This document shows positions 41,526 through 50,271 of a stretch of 64,000 bases of DNA, piece by piece. The DNA comes from Nocardioides marmoriginsengisoli. Lineage in GTDB: Bacteria; Actinomycetota; Actinomycetes; Propionibacteriales; Nocardioidaceae. Each line of letters starts with the position of its first letter. Positions within the stretch are counted from its first letter, which is position 1. A program made the position numbers and the translations under genes. The stretch lies in contig NZ_RJSE01000007.1 in the NCBI RefSeq assembly GCF_003725695.1, forward strand, positions 882,963-946,962, in the 5' to 3' direction. The notes beneath the pieces are model-generated. The model searched no databases, was not told the DNA's origin, and saw nothing but the letters and a program-made list of their open reading frames with translations.

Positions 41526-42431
41526 GTGACGTCCTTCCCATCGATGATCGCGTTCATCGCAGTCGCCGCCTGCATCGCGCTGGGCCTGATGGCATTGGTG
41601 CAACTGGCCCGCGGCCGTTCAATAGCGCCGACATTCCTGTTTCAGCGCGCCAAGCTGGGGAGCGATCGGGTGCGCCATCTGGGCATCTCGGTTGGTGCCG
41701 GGATCCTCGTACTCGTGCTGACTCGTTGGCCGCTGGCCGGGGCCGCTGCGGGCGTCCTAGTCTTCGGGTGGCCTCGGCTCTTCGGTGGGGCCGCAGTCGG
41801 ACGCCGTCAGCTCGCGATGATCGAGGCCATCGCAGCCTGGACCGAATCATTGCGGGACACGGCAACTGCTGCTGCCGGACTTGAACAGGCCATCCCAGCC
41901 ACTCTTCCGGCGGTCCAACCGTTACTGCGCGCACCGGTGCGTGAGCTGGCCGCTCGTCTTGATGGCCGGGTGCCACTCCCAGAGGCATTGGCGCGCTTCG
42001 CCGACGACGTCGACGATCCGGCAGCGGACATGGTCGTGGCGGCTTTGTCTCTCAACGCCCGCCAACGTGCCGGCGGTCTCGACCGGATCCTGACATCACT
42101 GGCGTTGTCGTCTCGCGCGGAGCTGGAGATGCGGCGCAAGGTCGAACTTGAGCGCCGGTCGCTGCGACGTCAAGCGCAGCGGATCGCTCTGGCCGTGGCT
42201 GGGTTCGCTATCGCTCAGGCGATATTTGCGCGCGGTTGGGTCGCCCCCTACTCGAACCCGACAGGGCAGCTGGTGCTTGCAGTGTTCTTCGCCTGCTTCG
42301 TTGGCGCCTTCGCCCGGATGAAGTCTCTGGCTGCAAGCGAACCGGAGCCACGGTTCCTGACTTCGCCGGACCAGGTCACCGAGATCGCGTCCTACAAGCC
42401 GCGCTTCTCCCGGACCGGCGATCGCCCATGA
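41526..42431 (+). CDS. tadB: TadB-like inner-membrane pilus platform protein
   Basis: The 301-residue protein has membrane helices near residues 5-25, 55-80 and two at the C-terminus (about 225-275). Between them lies a cytoplasmic T2SSF/GspF domain with ATAAAGLEQAIPATLPAVQP and LALSSRAELEMRRKVELER. TadB and TadC form the platform turned by TadA. It starts at GTG 2 bases after tadA and overlaps tadC by 4. Confidence 0.82.
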   Translation: MTSFPSMIAFIAVAACIALGLMALVQLARGRSIAPTFLFQRAKLGSDRVRHLGISVGAGILVLVLTRWPLAGAAAGVLVFGWPRLFGGAAVGRRQLAMIEAIAAWTESLRDTATAAAGLEQAIPATLPAVQPLLRAPVRELAARLDGRVPLPEALARFADDVDDPAADMVVAALSLNARQRAGGLDRILTSLALSSRAELEMRRKVELERRSLRRQAQRIALAVAGFAIAQAIFARGWVAPYSNPTGQLVLAVFFACFVGAFARMKSLAASEPEPRFLTSPDQVTEIASYKPRFSRTGDRP

Positions 42432-43330
42432 TCGCCTTCATGCTCGCCTCCGGGCTCGTCGCAGTAGCCACCTTGCGTGTCTACCGGCTTGCGTTCCCGC
42501 CCCGTGTCGATCTCGTCACCGCCGTCGGTCGTTGGGACGAGTCGCGAGCACGTCCGAGCCGCGTCCAGAGCATCCGGGCCACCTCGAGCGACACGCTGAC
42601 CGGGCGACTCGGATCGTTAGTGGCAGAGCAGCTGATGCGGCGAGCGCGGAACCTGGGATCGCTTACGCAGGACTTGGCGATCTCGGGCGCAACCCTCGAA
42701 GAGCACATGTCGAAGTCACTGGCACTCGCCGGCGTCGGCTTCGTCGGACCGATCGCCATCGTCAGCTTCCTCGACGCCCTCGGCCTCGGCCTTCCACTGA
42801 TCTTCGGGCCGATTCTCGGCATCGGGCTAGCAGGGGCGATGCTGGTCGTGGTCCACCATGAACTCCAGGAGAGCGCTCGCAAGAGTCGCGCGGAGTTCCG
42901 TAGAACCCTGTCGATCTATCTCGACCTTGTCGCGATGTCGATGCAAGCCGGACGTGGGCACAGTGAAGCGCTGCCAGCCTCAGCCGCCATCGGCAGCGGA
43001 TGGGCGTTCACTCAACTACAGGACGCAATCGAAGGCGCCCGGTTCAGCGGCGTAACGCCGTGGACTGCGCTGGGTCAACTGGGCGAGCGACTCGGGCTGC
43101 GTGAGTTGACGGACCTCGAAGGGGCGCTACGCCTGGCCAACGACGACGGCGCAAAGGTACGAGCCACTCTCATCGCGCGTGCCGAAACGCTGCGAGCCCA
43201 GCGGATCGCAGACGCAGACGCGGCTGCAGCCCAGGCGACCGAATCAATGAAGTTCGCCCCGATCGTCATGGTCTTCGTTTTCCTCAGCTACGAGCTCTAC
43301 CCGTCCGTGGCCAGGCTCTTCGCCGGCTGA
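42428..43330 (+). CDS. tadC: TadC-like inner-membrane pilus platform protein
   Basis: The 300-residue product has a T2SSF domain (about residues 155-275: RRTLSIYLDLVAMSMQAGRG, then DAIEGARFSGVTPWTAL) bounded by helices at about 95-140 and a C-terminal one (APIVMVFVFLSYELYP). It pairs with TadB. The ATG overlaps the tadB stop (ATGA). Confidence 0.82.
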   Translation: MIAFMLASGLVAVATLRVYRLAFPPRVDLVTAVGRWDESRARPSRVQSIRATSSDTLTGRLGSLVAEQLMRRARNLGSLTQDLAISGATLEEHMSKSLALAGVGFVGPIAIVSFLDALGLGLPLIFGPILGIGLAGAMLVVVHHELQESARKSRAEFRRTLSIYLDLVAMSMQAGRGHSEALPASAAIGSGWAFTQLQDAIEGARFSGVTPWTALGQLGERLGLRELTDLEGALRLANDDGAKVRATLIARAETLRAQRIADADAAAAQATESMKFAPIVMVFVFLSYELYPSVARLFAG

Positions 43331-43382
43331 CCTGCCAACAACTCGACCAAGCCCAATCCAACTAGCGACTCGGAGAACGCAG

Positions 43383-43571
43383 ATGGACGACATCAGATTC
43401 TGGATCACCTGGTTCCGCACCCGCATGGCTCAGGCTCACCGCGACGAGGGCGGCTTCACAGCTGTCGAATGGCTCTTCGTCGCGCTGGGTGTCATCACGA
43501 TTGCCGGCATTGCTGTGGCCGCAGTCAAGACTTATGTCACAGGCCAGACCACCAAGCTCGGGAACCCGTAA
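43383..43571 (+). CDS. Flp-type pilin
   Basis: The 62-residue protein has a charged leader (about residues 1-23, ending RDEGG) followed by FTAVEWLFVALGVITIAGIA. The glutamate five residues into the hydrophobic helix is typical of Flp and type IV pilins, and cleavage would be after GG at about 24. It is the likely major pilus subunit. It lies between tadC and the TadE-like genes. A CpaA/TadV prepilin peptidase gene is not present in the operon, so a chromosomal one may serve. Confidence 0.75.
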   Translation: MDDIRFWITWFRTRMAQAHRDEGGFTAVEWLFVALGVITIAGIAVAAVKTYVTGQTTKLGNP

Positions 43572-43589
43572 GCGTTCGGGGGAGTGGGC

Positions 43590-43991
43590 ATGAGGCGACT
43601 GAACCAGCACCGCGACGAGGCAGGGGCGATCGCGGTGGAGTTCCTACTCACCATCGTCATGCTCATTGTCGTGTTCATGGTGATGTTGCAGTACGCCGTC
43701 AAAGCCCACGCTCAGCAGATCGCCACGGCCGCAGCCGAGGAAGCACTAGCTGCAACCTCCAGCTACGGCGCCACGACCGCCGACGGCGAGAACGCTGCCA
43801 AGACCTACCTGATCAACCTCGGCCCTGGCCTGGGCAACTCCACCGTCAAGGTCACCCGCACCGCGAACACCGCCACGGTGACCGTGACCGGCGAGGTGGA
43901 CCAGTTGATCCCGTTCCTGCCAGTGACGGTGAGCGTCCACGTCGAAGGCCCGATCGAACGGTTCGTCCCGACCGCTGCGGACACACCATGA
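43590..43991 (+). CDS. TadE-like pseudopilin
   Basis: The 133-residue protein has a short leader, then GAIAVEFLLTIVMLIVVFMVML, a TadE-type helix with the conserved glutamate. The extracytoplasmic domain ends with PVTVSVHVEGPIERFVP. TadE-like proteins are minor pilins or tip components. GGGGGAG lies just before the ATG; the open frame also includes a GTG two codons upstream. It overlaps the next gene by 4 bases. Confidence 0.75.
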   Translation: MRRLNQHRDEAGAIAVEFLLTIVMLIVVFMVMLQYAVKAHAQQIATAAAEEALAATSSYGATTADGENAAKTYLINLGPGLGNSTVKVTRTANTATVTVTGEVDQLIPFLPVTVSVHVEGPIERFVPTAADTP

Positions 43992-44434
43992 ACCGCCCAG
44001 ACCAGGCACACCACCCGGGTCGCCGAGATCGCGGTGAGGACGGTTCCATGGCCATCGAGCTTGTGCTGCTGGCCCCCGTGCTCGTCGCCTGCATCGTGGT
44101 CATCGCTGGCGGTGCCCGCTACGTCGAGGCTCGCGGCCAAACCGACAGTGCAGCTTTCGCTGCTGCTCGCGCGGCCTCACTGACCAGCAACCAAGAGGCG
44201 GCAGTCGCCGCCGGACGATCCGCTGCCGCTCGGTCGCTGGCCGAACGAGGTCGCGCCTGTTCGACGCTGGAAGTGCACATCGACGCCCACGACTTCCGCC
44301 GCGGCGGCAACATCCGCGCATCGGTGACCTGCATCGCCGATCTCTCCGACCTCGCAGGCTTCGGATTCCCCGGCCACAAAACCTTCACCTCGACCGCGAC
44401 AGTTCCGCTCGAACAACACCGAGACCTACCGTGA
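43988..44434 (+). CDS. TadE-like pseudopilin
   Basis: The 148-residue product has a basic leader with GEDGSMAIELVLLAPVLVAC. The TadE helix glutamate is again a few residues inside the hydrophobic segment. The extracytoplasmic part has two cysteines (RGRACSTLEV and SVTCIADL) that could form a disulfide. It is the second of three consecutive pseudopilin genes with overlapping ends. Confidence 0.75.
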   Translation: MNRPDQAHHPGRRDRGEDGSMAIELVLLAPVLVACIVVIAGGARYVEARGQTDSAAFAAARAASLTSNQEAAVAAGRSAAARSLAERGRACSTLEVHIDAHDFRRGGNIRASVTCIADLSDLAGFGFPGHKTFTSTATVPLEQHRDLP

Positions 44435-44847
44435 GAACCCGTGCGCGCAGCGAGCGGGGGAGCGCTTCGGTCTGGGCGGTGCTCGTGACCGCTGGCGCCT
44501 TCACCCTGCTCTTGGGACTCGTCGTGGACGGCGGCCGAGTCATCGACTCAAGACTCGCCTCCACCCGCACGGCCGCACAAGCAGCCCGAAGCGGAGCCGA
44601 TGCACTGTCCGCGGCAAGCGTCCGCAACGGCAAGGACGAGATCGCCGTCGCCACCGCGATCAACCGCGCCGAGAAGTACCTCCGCGACGCTGGAGTGACC
44701 GGATTCGCTCGCGTAGTCGGGCCCACCGTCACGGTCACGGTCACGGGCAGGTCGACCACCGTGATCCTCAGCGTGATCGGCATCAAATCCTTTCCCATCG
44801 AGGAAACGCAGAGCGCCGAGGCCATCAACCAGGGAGCACAGCCATGA
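44431..44847 (+). CDS. TadE/TadG-like secretion protein
   Basis: The 138-residue protein begins SERGSASVWAVLVTAGAFTL after a basic leader, with one membrane helix (about residues 12-34) and VVDGGRVIDSRLASTRTAAQ after it. This resembles the Rv3654c/TadG N-terminal form, in which the von Willebrand domain of TadG is lacking. The start is a GTG overlapping the previous stop. It is probably a minor pilus subunit or assembly factor. Confidence 0.7.
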   Translation: MRTRARSERGSASVWAVLVTAGAFTLLLGLVVDGGRVIDSRLASTRTAAQAARSGADALSAASVRNGKDEIAVATAINRAEKYLRDAGVTGFARVVGPTVTVTVTGRSTTVILSVIGIKSFPIEETQSAEAINQGAQP

Positions 44848-47800
44848 CCACGATCCAGCGAACTGCGACCGTGACCAGGGCCGCTGCAGCCGTGGCCTTC
44901 GTCCTGGCGTTTGTCGCCGGCGTCCCCATCCTGCTCATTGCAATGATCGGCAACCCGGTCCCGGAAGGCTGGACTCTGAACTCTCCGTTGACAGACCACG
45001 CAGTGCTCGGCCTCATCGCCTGCCTCGCATGGATCTTCTGGGCACAAATGACCCTCTGCCTCGCGGTGGAGGTGATCGCTGAGGTCAGGATCGCCGCGGG
45101 CCGACCCGCAGATTGGCTCAGCCGAGTCCCCGGAACCACGGGAGGTCAGCAAGCCCTCGCCCGCGCACTAGTCCAGGCCGTCGTCGCTGTCGGACTCACC
45201 TCTGCTGTCGCGACCGCCACACCAGGACCCTGGACGATGCCGGCAGGAGCGACGTCCGGGACCTCACTGCAGCCAGCCCACGACGTCACCACCCCTACAT
45301 CGACCTCTGCCACCCTGCCACGACCCCCGACGCAGCTCGCGCATCCGCCCGTTCAACAGCGATCAACCCACGCAACGATGGTCGAGGTCACCAAAGGTGA
45401 CTCTCTGTGGTCGATCGCAGCACAGCACCTCGGGAGTGGTGAGCGTTGGCGCGAAATCGCCGCCCTCAACGAGGGGCGTCAGATGCCCGACGGTGTCCAC
45501 TTCCGAAGCGCGACCTCCATCCTCCCTGGCTGGAAGCTGATGGTCCCCGCCCCAGCAGTCGTCTCGGGGACCACAGCATCCGAGACGACAGTTAGCGACC
45601 TGATCACGGTCGAACGCGGGGACACCCTTTGGGGCCTGTCCGAGGAGGCTTACGGGGACGGCAAAGACTGGCCCAAGATCTTCGAAGCCAACCGCGCCAC
45701 GATCGAGGACCCCGATCTGATCTTCCCCGGCCAGCAACTTCGGACACCAGGCACCCACTACAACGCCCCGGCGACGAGACCGCCCAAGCCTGCGCACCAC
45801 AACCACCCCCAACAGCCATCCACCGGGACGCAGGAGCCACCGGCTCATCAAGCTCCGCCGACGACGGTGCCGACGCCGGCACCGCCAGCGCTGTCCGGGG
45901 AACAGCCGCCTGTATCGCGTTTCGACAAGCCCACTGACGCGACGCATCCGAATGTCACCGCCGACGCGGATGGATCGGGCGCGCTTGCACGCTCGCTGAT
46001 CGGCAGCGGCGTCTTCCTCGCGGGAGGACTCTTCCTGGCGCTGATCGCCCGCAGACGCAACCAGTTCCGAACACGGCGATCCGGACGAACTATCGCCCGG
46101 ACGCCAGACGCATTGATCGAAACTGAACGAACGGTGCGCACTGCCGGCTCAGCGGGAGGCGAAGCCGCTGAATTTCTTGACCTTGCTCTCCGAGACCTGG
46201 CAACTCGACTCCGGTCCTCCGGAGGAGATATGCCGGAGGTACAGGCAGCACGGCTCACCGAGGCGCACCTGGACCTGATGATCGGGGGCTCGGCCACTGA
46301 CCCGCCAGCGCCCTGGATGGTCGCCGACCGGGGAACCTGCTGGAAACTGGCGCGTGACCATCGCCCGGTCGACGCTGATATCGCGGCTCCCTATCCGACC
46401 CTGGTCTCCGTCGGCGCCGACGATGACGGCGGAACCTGGCTGATCGACCTCGAAGCCGCCTGCGTGCTCCACGTTGTCGGTGACCAGCCAGCCGCAGCCG
46501 GCCTGGTCAGGTTCATGGCAGCCGAACTAGCGACGAACCCGTGGGCGAACACCGTCGACGTTGCACTGTGCGGTGTTGCCGCTGAGTTGATCCCGCTCAA
46601 CCCGACCCGTTTGGCGGAGGCAGCCGAACTCGACATCGGAAAGCTGACCAAGTCCGCACGACGAATCCGCGAGGCCGCCGAAGCAACGGGCCTGGGCGTC
46701 CTAGAAGGACGCCTCAGCGGACTGGGTGCCGACAGTTGGATGCCGTCAGTCCTTCTCGCCGACGTCGGGACCAAACACATCTACAGCGGCGAGGTCGACG
46801 GAGTCCTTGAGGAACTCTCCCGACTCCGCGGCCGGAACGCCATCGCGCTCGTGGCTATCGGTCCGGACGAGGTCGCGGAGGGTGCGATACGGTTGACGGT
46901 CGATAGCGCCGGACGACTCGTGACGCCGTGGGCCACCCTGGAGGCCAACCGCCTCGGACACGATGAGGCAACCGCGCTGGCTGACCTCTTCGCCGCATCT
47001 GAGGCCGATGCTGCCGACGAACCCATGCCCATCGCGTCCCGCGTCGACGGCACCACGAACGATGTGGACGTGGCCGGGGCCCTGACCGACGACGTCACAG
47101 ACACGCGCAACGGAGTAGGCGGGCCGACCTCGCTCCTTCCACGTCCCGACGTCGAGTACCTGGCGGCGGCTGCGACGACGGGTGAGGATCTTGCAATTCT
47201 CGCGCCGGCAGTCACACCGGGGATTCGGGACCGTGTCCTGAGCGACGACGCGACGCTGGAGGCCGACCACGCAGGCTGGACCGACGTCGCCGAGACGAGG
47301 CCGAAGCTACATCTGCTCGGGCCAGTCGAGGTCCACGTAGCCGGCGACAGCCCTCATGACGTGGAGCGCCGCACCGCCTACTACGCCGAACTCATCGCCT
47401 ACCTCGCCACCAGGCCGGACGGAGTCACACCCCAACAGATGGCCGAGGCATTCTCGATGCAGACCAACAGCCTGCACAGCAGAATCGCCACGCTGCGCAA
47501 GTGGCTCGGCGCCGACCCCCTGACGGAGGAGTTGTACCTACCCGAATCGACGCTCACAGCAGCAAGTAAGGCCCGCGGCATCCCCGTCTACCAACTCGAC
47601 GGCGTCCTCAGCGATGCCGACCTCTTCACACGACTCCGGGCCCGCGGTCAGGCGCGCGGACCCGCAGGGATCGAGGACCTCGTCTCCGCGCTCCGACTCG
47701 TCGCAGGCAAGCCCTTCGACCAACTGCGCCCCGGAGGCTACGGCTGGCTGGCTGAGAACCCGGTGGACCATTACCTGACCGCTGCCATCGTGGACGTCGC

Positions 47801-48056
47801 CCACATCATCGCGACCCACGCGCTCGCCGAGAACGATCCCGAACTCGCCGCCTGGGCCGCTGAGCGCGCGATCGCCGCAGCACCCTGCGAAGACAAGCCA
47901 CGTCTCGACCTGGCCCGAGCCCAAACCACACTCGGTCGCCCCGACGAGGCCAAGGAGTACGTCGCAAGCGAGATCTTCAACCGAAGCGACGACGGCGACG
48001 CGCCACTCGAGCCTTCGCCGCGAACCAGCCAGGTGTTGGGACTCGGGACACTATGA
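44844..48056 (+). CDS. LysM - BTAD membrane-anchored regulator of the Tad-like operon
   Basis: The 1070-residue protein has membrane helices near residues 12-35 and 50-75 and further hydrophobic stretches up to about 135. Two LysM domains follow (about 178-235, VEVTKGDSLWSIAAQHLG; about 252-303, ITVERGDTLWGLSEEAYG), then a P/T/Q-rich linker, a helix at about 388-408, a long cytoplasmic region, and at the C-terminus a winged helix (about 817-890) with a BTAD/TPR module (to about 1050). LysM binds peptidoglycan and BTAD is a SARP-type regulator module. It may sense the wall during pilus assembly, which is inference. It is coupled to the TadG-like gene. Confidence 0.82.
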   Translation: MTTIQRTATVTRAAAAVAFVLAFVAGVPILLIAMIGNPVPEGWTLNSPLTDHAVLGLIACLAWIFWAQMTLCLAVEVIAEVRIAAGRPADWLSRVPGTTGGQQALARALVQAVVAVGLTSAVATATPGPWTMPAGATSGTSLQPAHDVTTPTSTSATLPRPPTQLAHPPVQQRSTHATMVEVTKGDSLWSIAAQHLGSGERWREIAALNEGRQMPDGVHFRSATSILPGWKLMVPAPAVVSGTTASETTVSDLITVERGDTLWGLSEEAYGDGKDWPKIFEANRATIEDPDLIFPGQQLRTPGTHYNAPATRPPKPAHHNHPQQPSTGTQEPPAHQAPPTTVPTPAPPALSGEQPPVSRFDKPTDATHPNVTADADGSGALARSLIGSGVFLAGGLFLALIARRRNQFRTRRSGRTIARTPDALIETERTVRTAGSAGGEAAEFLDLALRDLATRLRSSGGDMPEVQAARLTEAHLDLMIGGSATDPPAPWMVADRGTCWKLARDHRPVDADIAAPYPTLVSVGADDDGGTWLIDLEAACVLHVVGDQPAAAGLVRFMAAELATNPWANTVDVALCGVAAELIPLNPTRLAEAAELDIGKLTKSARRIREAAEATGLGVLEGRLSGLGADSWMPSVLLADVGTKHIYSGEVDGVLEELSRLRGRNAIALVAIGPDEVAEGAIRLTVDSAGRLVTPWATLEANRLGHDEATALADLFAASEADAADEPMPIASRVDGTTNDVDVAGALTDDVTDTRNGVGGPTSLLPRPDVEYLAAAATTGEDLAILAPAVTPGIRDRVLSDDATLEADHAGWTDVAETRPKLHLLGPVEVHVAGDSPHDVERRTAYYAELIAYLATRPDGVTPQQMAEAFSMQTNSLHSRIATLRKWLGADPLTEELYLPESTLTAASKARGIPVYQLDGVLSDADLFTRLRARGQARGPAGIEDLVSALRLVAGKPFDQLRPGGYGWLAENPVDHYLTAAIVDVAHIIATHALAENDPELAAWAAERAIAAAPCEDKPRLDLARAQTTLGRPDEAKEYVASEIFNRSDDGDAPLEPSPRTSQVLGLGTL

Positions 48057-48068
48057 TCAGCCGCCGCT

Positions 48069-48572
48069 ATGGCGCCTGATCCGCGGGACAAGTCCCAACG
48101 CGGGCGCAAGTCGAAAGCGACCAAGCTGCCCCAGGTTCGCACGGGACCATCACCTGATGATGCCCACGAGATCGTCTACTTCCGCCGCCACGCCTCCGAC
48201 GACCCCAGCCAGACCGAGCCTGGGCGCGGGGCCTTGAACTCGTATCCGACTTCGGTCCGAGCAAAAATCCGTGCCGTTCTGATCGCAGTGGCAGCTGCAC
48301 CACCCAAACGGTTCGCGGGTGGTGGCTACTGGGAGGCAATGAAGGGCGAGATGAGCGGGTGGTTCGAGATTCGTGCCGACGGTCCTGGGCGCCACCACTG
48401 CCGACTATTTTGTCTTCTTGACTATGCCGCGCAAGGCCGGGAGAAACCGTTGCTCGTCGTGGTCGACGGGCGCGACAAGCCCTTCCGCACGACCCTCTCC
48501 GCCTCGGACTACGTGGCTGTGAGGCGAATGGGCCAGGAGTACCTCGCCCGCAATCCAAGATCAGTGAGCTGA
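48069..48572 (+). CDS. RelE/HigB (Gp49)-like putative toxin
   Basis: The 167-residue protein has a basic leader, then a compact domain: EIVYFRRHASDDPSQTEPGR, RAKIRAVLIAVAAAPPKRFA, YWEAMKGEMSGWFEIRADG, RHHCRLFCLLDYAAQGREKP, PLLVVVDGRDKPFRTTLSAS. This strand-helix order resembles Gp49-like RelE/HigB endoribonucleases. The gene lies 12 bases after the LysM-BTAD gene in the same direction, so it is probably read from the pilus operon. The next gene, convergent with it at 4 bases, encodes an HTH protein that could be the antitoxin. Family assignment is moderate. Confidence 0.65.
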   Translation: MAPDPRDKSQRGRKSKATKLPQVRTGPSPDDAHEIVYFRRHASDDPSQTEPGRGALNSYPTSVRAKIRAVLIAVAAAPPKRFAGGGYWEAMKGEMSGWFEIRADGPGRHHCRLFCLLDYAAQGREKPLLVVVDGRDKPFRTTLSASDYVAVRRMGQEYLARNPRSVS

Positions 48573-48576
48573 CGGC

Positions 48577-48990
48577 CTACGCGGGCACCTTTGGTTTGCG
48601 AGTGCGCATACCGTTCAGATGCCGGGCTAGGCCATTCGCGTCGGCGCTGTGTCCTTCGAGCAGGGGCTTGGTGACCTGACGACGCTCGACTTCGGGAAGC
48701 GGCTCGAGGGTGATCCTCATCCCGAGTGCTGCCGCCACCTCAGCGAGCGTGCCGAGCGTCGGATTAGGGTTGTCCGAAGCGAACAACCGCCGGATCGTCG
48801 CAGGTTCGACCTGGATCGCGCGGGCAAGCTCGGCCTTGGAGAGCCCAGCAGCAGTGCGTGCCTCGTCGAGCTCGTTCACGACGGCGTCGATCGTTGCGAT
48901 CCGCATCGACTCCACGACGTACTCGCGGAGAAATGCCGGGTCCTCCAAATCGCGAGCAAGGTCATCCCAGAACGCGCTGTGTTCAGCCAT
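48577..48990 (-). CDS. XRE-type HTH protein, putative HigA-like antitoxin
   Basis: The 137-residue protein has a helical N-terminus (MAEHSAFWDDLARDLEDPAF) and an XRE helix-turn-helix at about residues 46-105 (LSKAELARAIQVEPATIRRL, TLGTLAEVAAALGMRITLEP), then a basic tail. This two-part layout is common among HigA-type antitoxins. GAGAGGAG lies 7 bases before the ATG. A GTAGCAT-type inverted repeat just upstream could be its own operator. It reads toward the toxin-like gene instead of sharing its operon. Confidence 0.68.
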   Translation of the reverse strand: MAEHSAFWDDLARDLEDPAFLREYVVESMRIATIDAVVNELDEARTAAGLSKAELARAIQVEPATIRRLFASDNPNPTLGTLAEVAAALGMRITLEPLPEVERRQVTKPLLEGHSADANGLARHLNGMRTRKPKVPA

Positions 48991-49019
48991 TGCACTGCTC
49001 CTCTCAACCGATATGCAGC

Positions 49020-49035
49020 GTAGCATAAATGTTAC
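49020..49035. promoter_or_regulatory. Inverted repeat, candidate antitoxin operator
   Basis: GTAGCATAAATGTTAC is a 16-bp imperfect palindrome (6 of 8 positions paired) in the only AT-rich part of the gap, 30 bases before the antitoxin-like start. The neighbouring TATGCT and CATATC hexamers on the minus strand could be -10 boxes. Autoregulation is typical for HTH antitoxins but not shown. Confidence 0.5.
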
Positions 49036-49101
49036 GAAATGGGGGCCTGGGTCAAGCACACCTAGGACCTTTCCACGGATCTACCCCCGCCTGATCCAGC
49101 C

Positions 49102-49150
49102 GCGGTGAGGCCGTTGGTAAGCCAACTGGTGAGGGTCGAGTTCGACCGTG
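49102..49150 (+). promoter_or_regulatory. Candidate upstream regulatory element (copy S) of the T4SS operon
   Basis: GCGGTGAGGCCGTTGGTAAG is followed by CCAACTGGTGAGGG and GTCGAGTTCGACC. It contains two inverted repeats, GTTGG-TAAG-CCAAC (49113-49126) and GGTCGAGTTCGACC (49134-49147). It matches the region upstream of the excisionase-like gene (36535-36575) apart from an inserted 12-base stretch. It lies just before the first gene of the secretion operon. Confidence 0.5.
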
Positions 49151-49183
49151 AGTGCCCATTCGCACTCTCGGAAGGCATCTGCC

Positions 49184-49987
49184 ATGTCGTCGATCATTCA
49201 TGTAGGCATTGAGCCATCAAACCTGGCGGAGATCGTTGAAGGCGAGATCTGGGATCGCTGGCTCGGAGCCGAACCGGCTCTGGCTGGCGTCAACTCGTTG
49301 GCTGAACTCGATGCTTTGCGCGGCTCTGCCACTGACGGTCCTCTCGGCGCTTTGGTACGTCTGGCGGCCTGCGACGGTGGTGACGACGAGGTGGCCGGAA
49401 TCGCGGTGGTCCACCAGCTTGAAGGCGGGGTTCGGCAACTGATTCGTCAGTTCCGCAATCTCACTGACGACGTCGAAACGGTAGTCGTCGAGGCGCTGTG
49501 GGAACAGATCCGTACCTTCCCGTGGCAGCGCCGCACCCAGTCGTACGCCGCAAACCTGATCTACGACACCAGGGCGGCGGTCATCGCGCTGCTACTGCCC
49601 GACACAACTCGGCGCGGCCCGAAGCCGGTCGTCCTCATTGACCCGCAATCGGGACTGCTGGACGTCGTCGCCGGGTCCAGAGAACCCGGTACCGACGAGG
49701 ATCTCTGCGATGCCAGGGACCAGTTGGCTGACCTTCTCAGCTGGGCAGTTGCGACCAACGCCATCACACCTGAGGATGCTCGCCTTCTGGTGGAGCTTGT
49801 GGCTGCCGATCGTGGTGCCCTCGACACCCAAGGCCGTCAGTGGGCGCGAGGAGCGTGCTCGGTCGCTGCGGTGGCCAAGGTTGCTCAGCATCGCGGACTC
49901 TGCACGAAGACCGTGTTTCGCCGACGCGATCAGGCGCTGGCCAGTCTGCGTGCGACCGCTGGACGCTACTTGAGCGAAGTTGCCTGA
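49184..49987 (+). CDS. Sigma-like HTH protein, first gene of the T4SS operon
   Basis: The 267-residue protein has an alpha-helical body. It includes a tryptophan-rich segment, LWEQIRTFPWQRRTQSYAAN (about residues 103-122). Near the C-terminus a helix-turn-helix (CSVAAVAKVAQHRGLCTKTV, FRRRDQALASLRATAGRYL) looks like region 4 of sigma factors. The remainder does not match a known sigma family clearly, so it may be an element-specific regulator. A GGAAGG ribosome site precedes the ATG. Its stop overlaps the next start. Confidence 0.5.
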   Translation: MSSIIHVGIEPSNLAEIVEGEIWDRWLGAEPALAGVNSLAELDALRGSATDGPLGALVRLAACDGGDDEVAGIAVVHQLEGGVRQLIRQFRNLTDDVETVVVEALWEQIRTFPWQRRTQSYAANLIYDTRAAVIALLLPDTTRRGPKPVVLIDPQSGLLDVVAGSREPGTDEDLCDARDQLADLLSWAVATNAITPEDARLLVELVAADRGALDTQGRQWARGACSVAAVAKVAQHRGLCTKTVFRRRDQALASLRATAGRYLSEVA

Positions 49988-50271
49988 TGAGTGTCCACTC
50001 GGCCACGTTGCATGTGCTTGACATCGACATGTACATCGACGAAGCCGCATCAGCCGCGTTGCCGTTCCAGGCAGGCGATGCCGAATGGGTCGCTGACCTG
50101 CTCGATACCTTCCGCGACGGGGATCTCGATGTCCTCGTCGAGCAGCTCGGAGCGCTCCTGGCATCGCTGCGTCAGGCAGCAAAGGCCCGGCAGATCCTCG
50201 CCGGGATCAACCCGGGGCTATTGCGCGAAGGAATGCGCGTCCGAGCGACAAGGCGAGAGGGCCAGTCGTGA
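49987..50271 (+). CDS. Hypothetical protein in the T4SS operon
   Basis: The 94-residue acidic protein starts MSVHSATLHVLDIDMYIDEA, has a helical middle (AEWVADLLDTFRDGDLDVLV) and a basic C-terminus. No membrane helix or signal is visible, and I recognise no family. Its ATG overlaps the upstream TGA and its own end overlaps the ParA-like gene by 4 bases. Confidence 0.55.
   Translation: MSVHSATLHVLDIDMYIDEAASAALPFQAGDAEWVADLLDTFRDGDLDVLVEQLGALLASLRQAAKARQILAGINPGLLREGMRVRATRREGQS

Noticed and set aside
49134-49147. GGTCGAGTTCGACC considered as a second LexA box.
   Set aside because: It is a palindrome but lacks the CGAAC-N4-GTTCG spacing of the actinobacterial SOS box.
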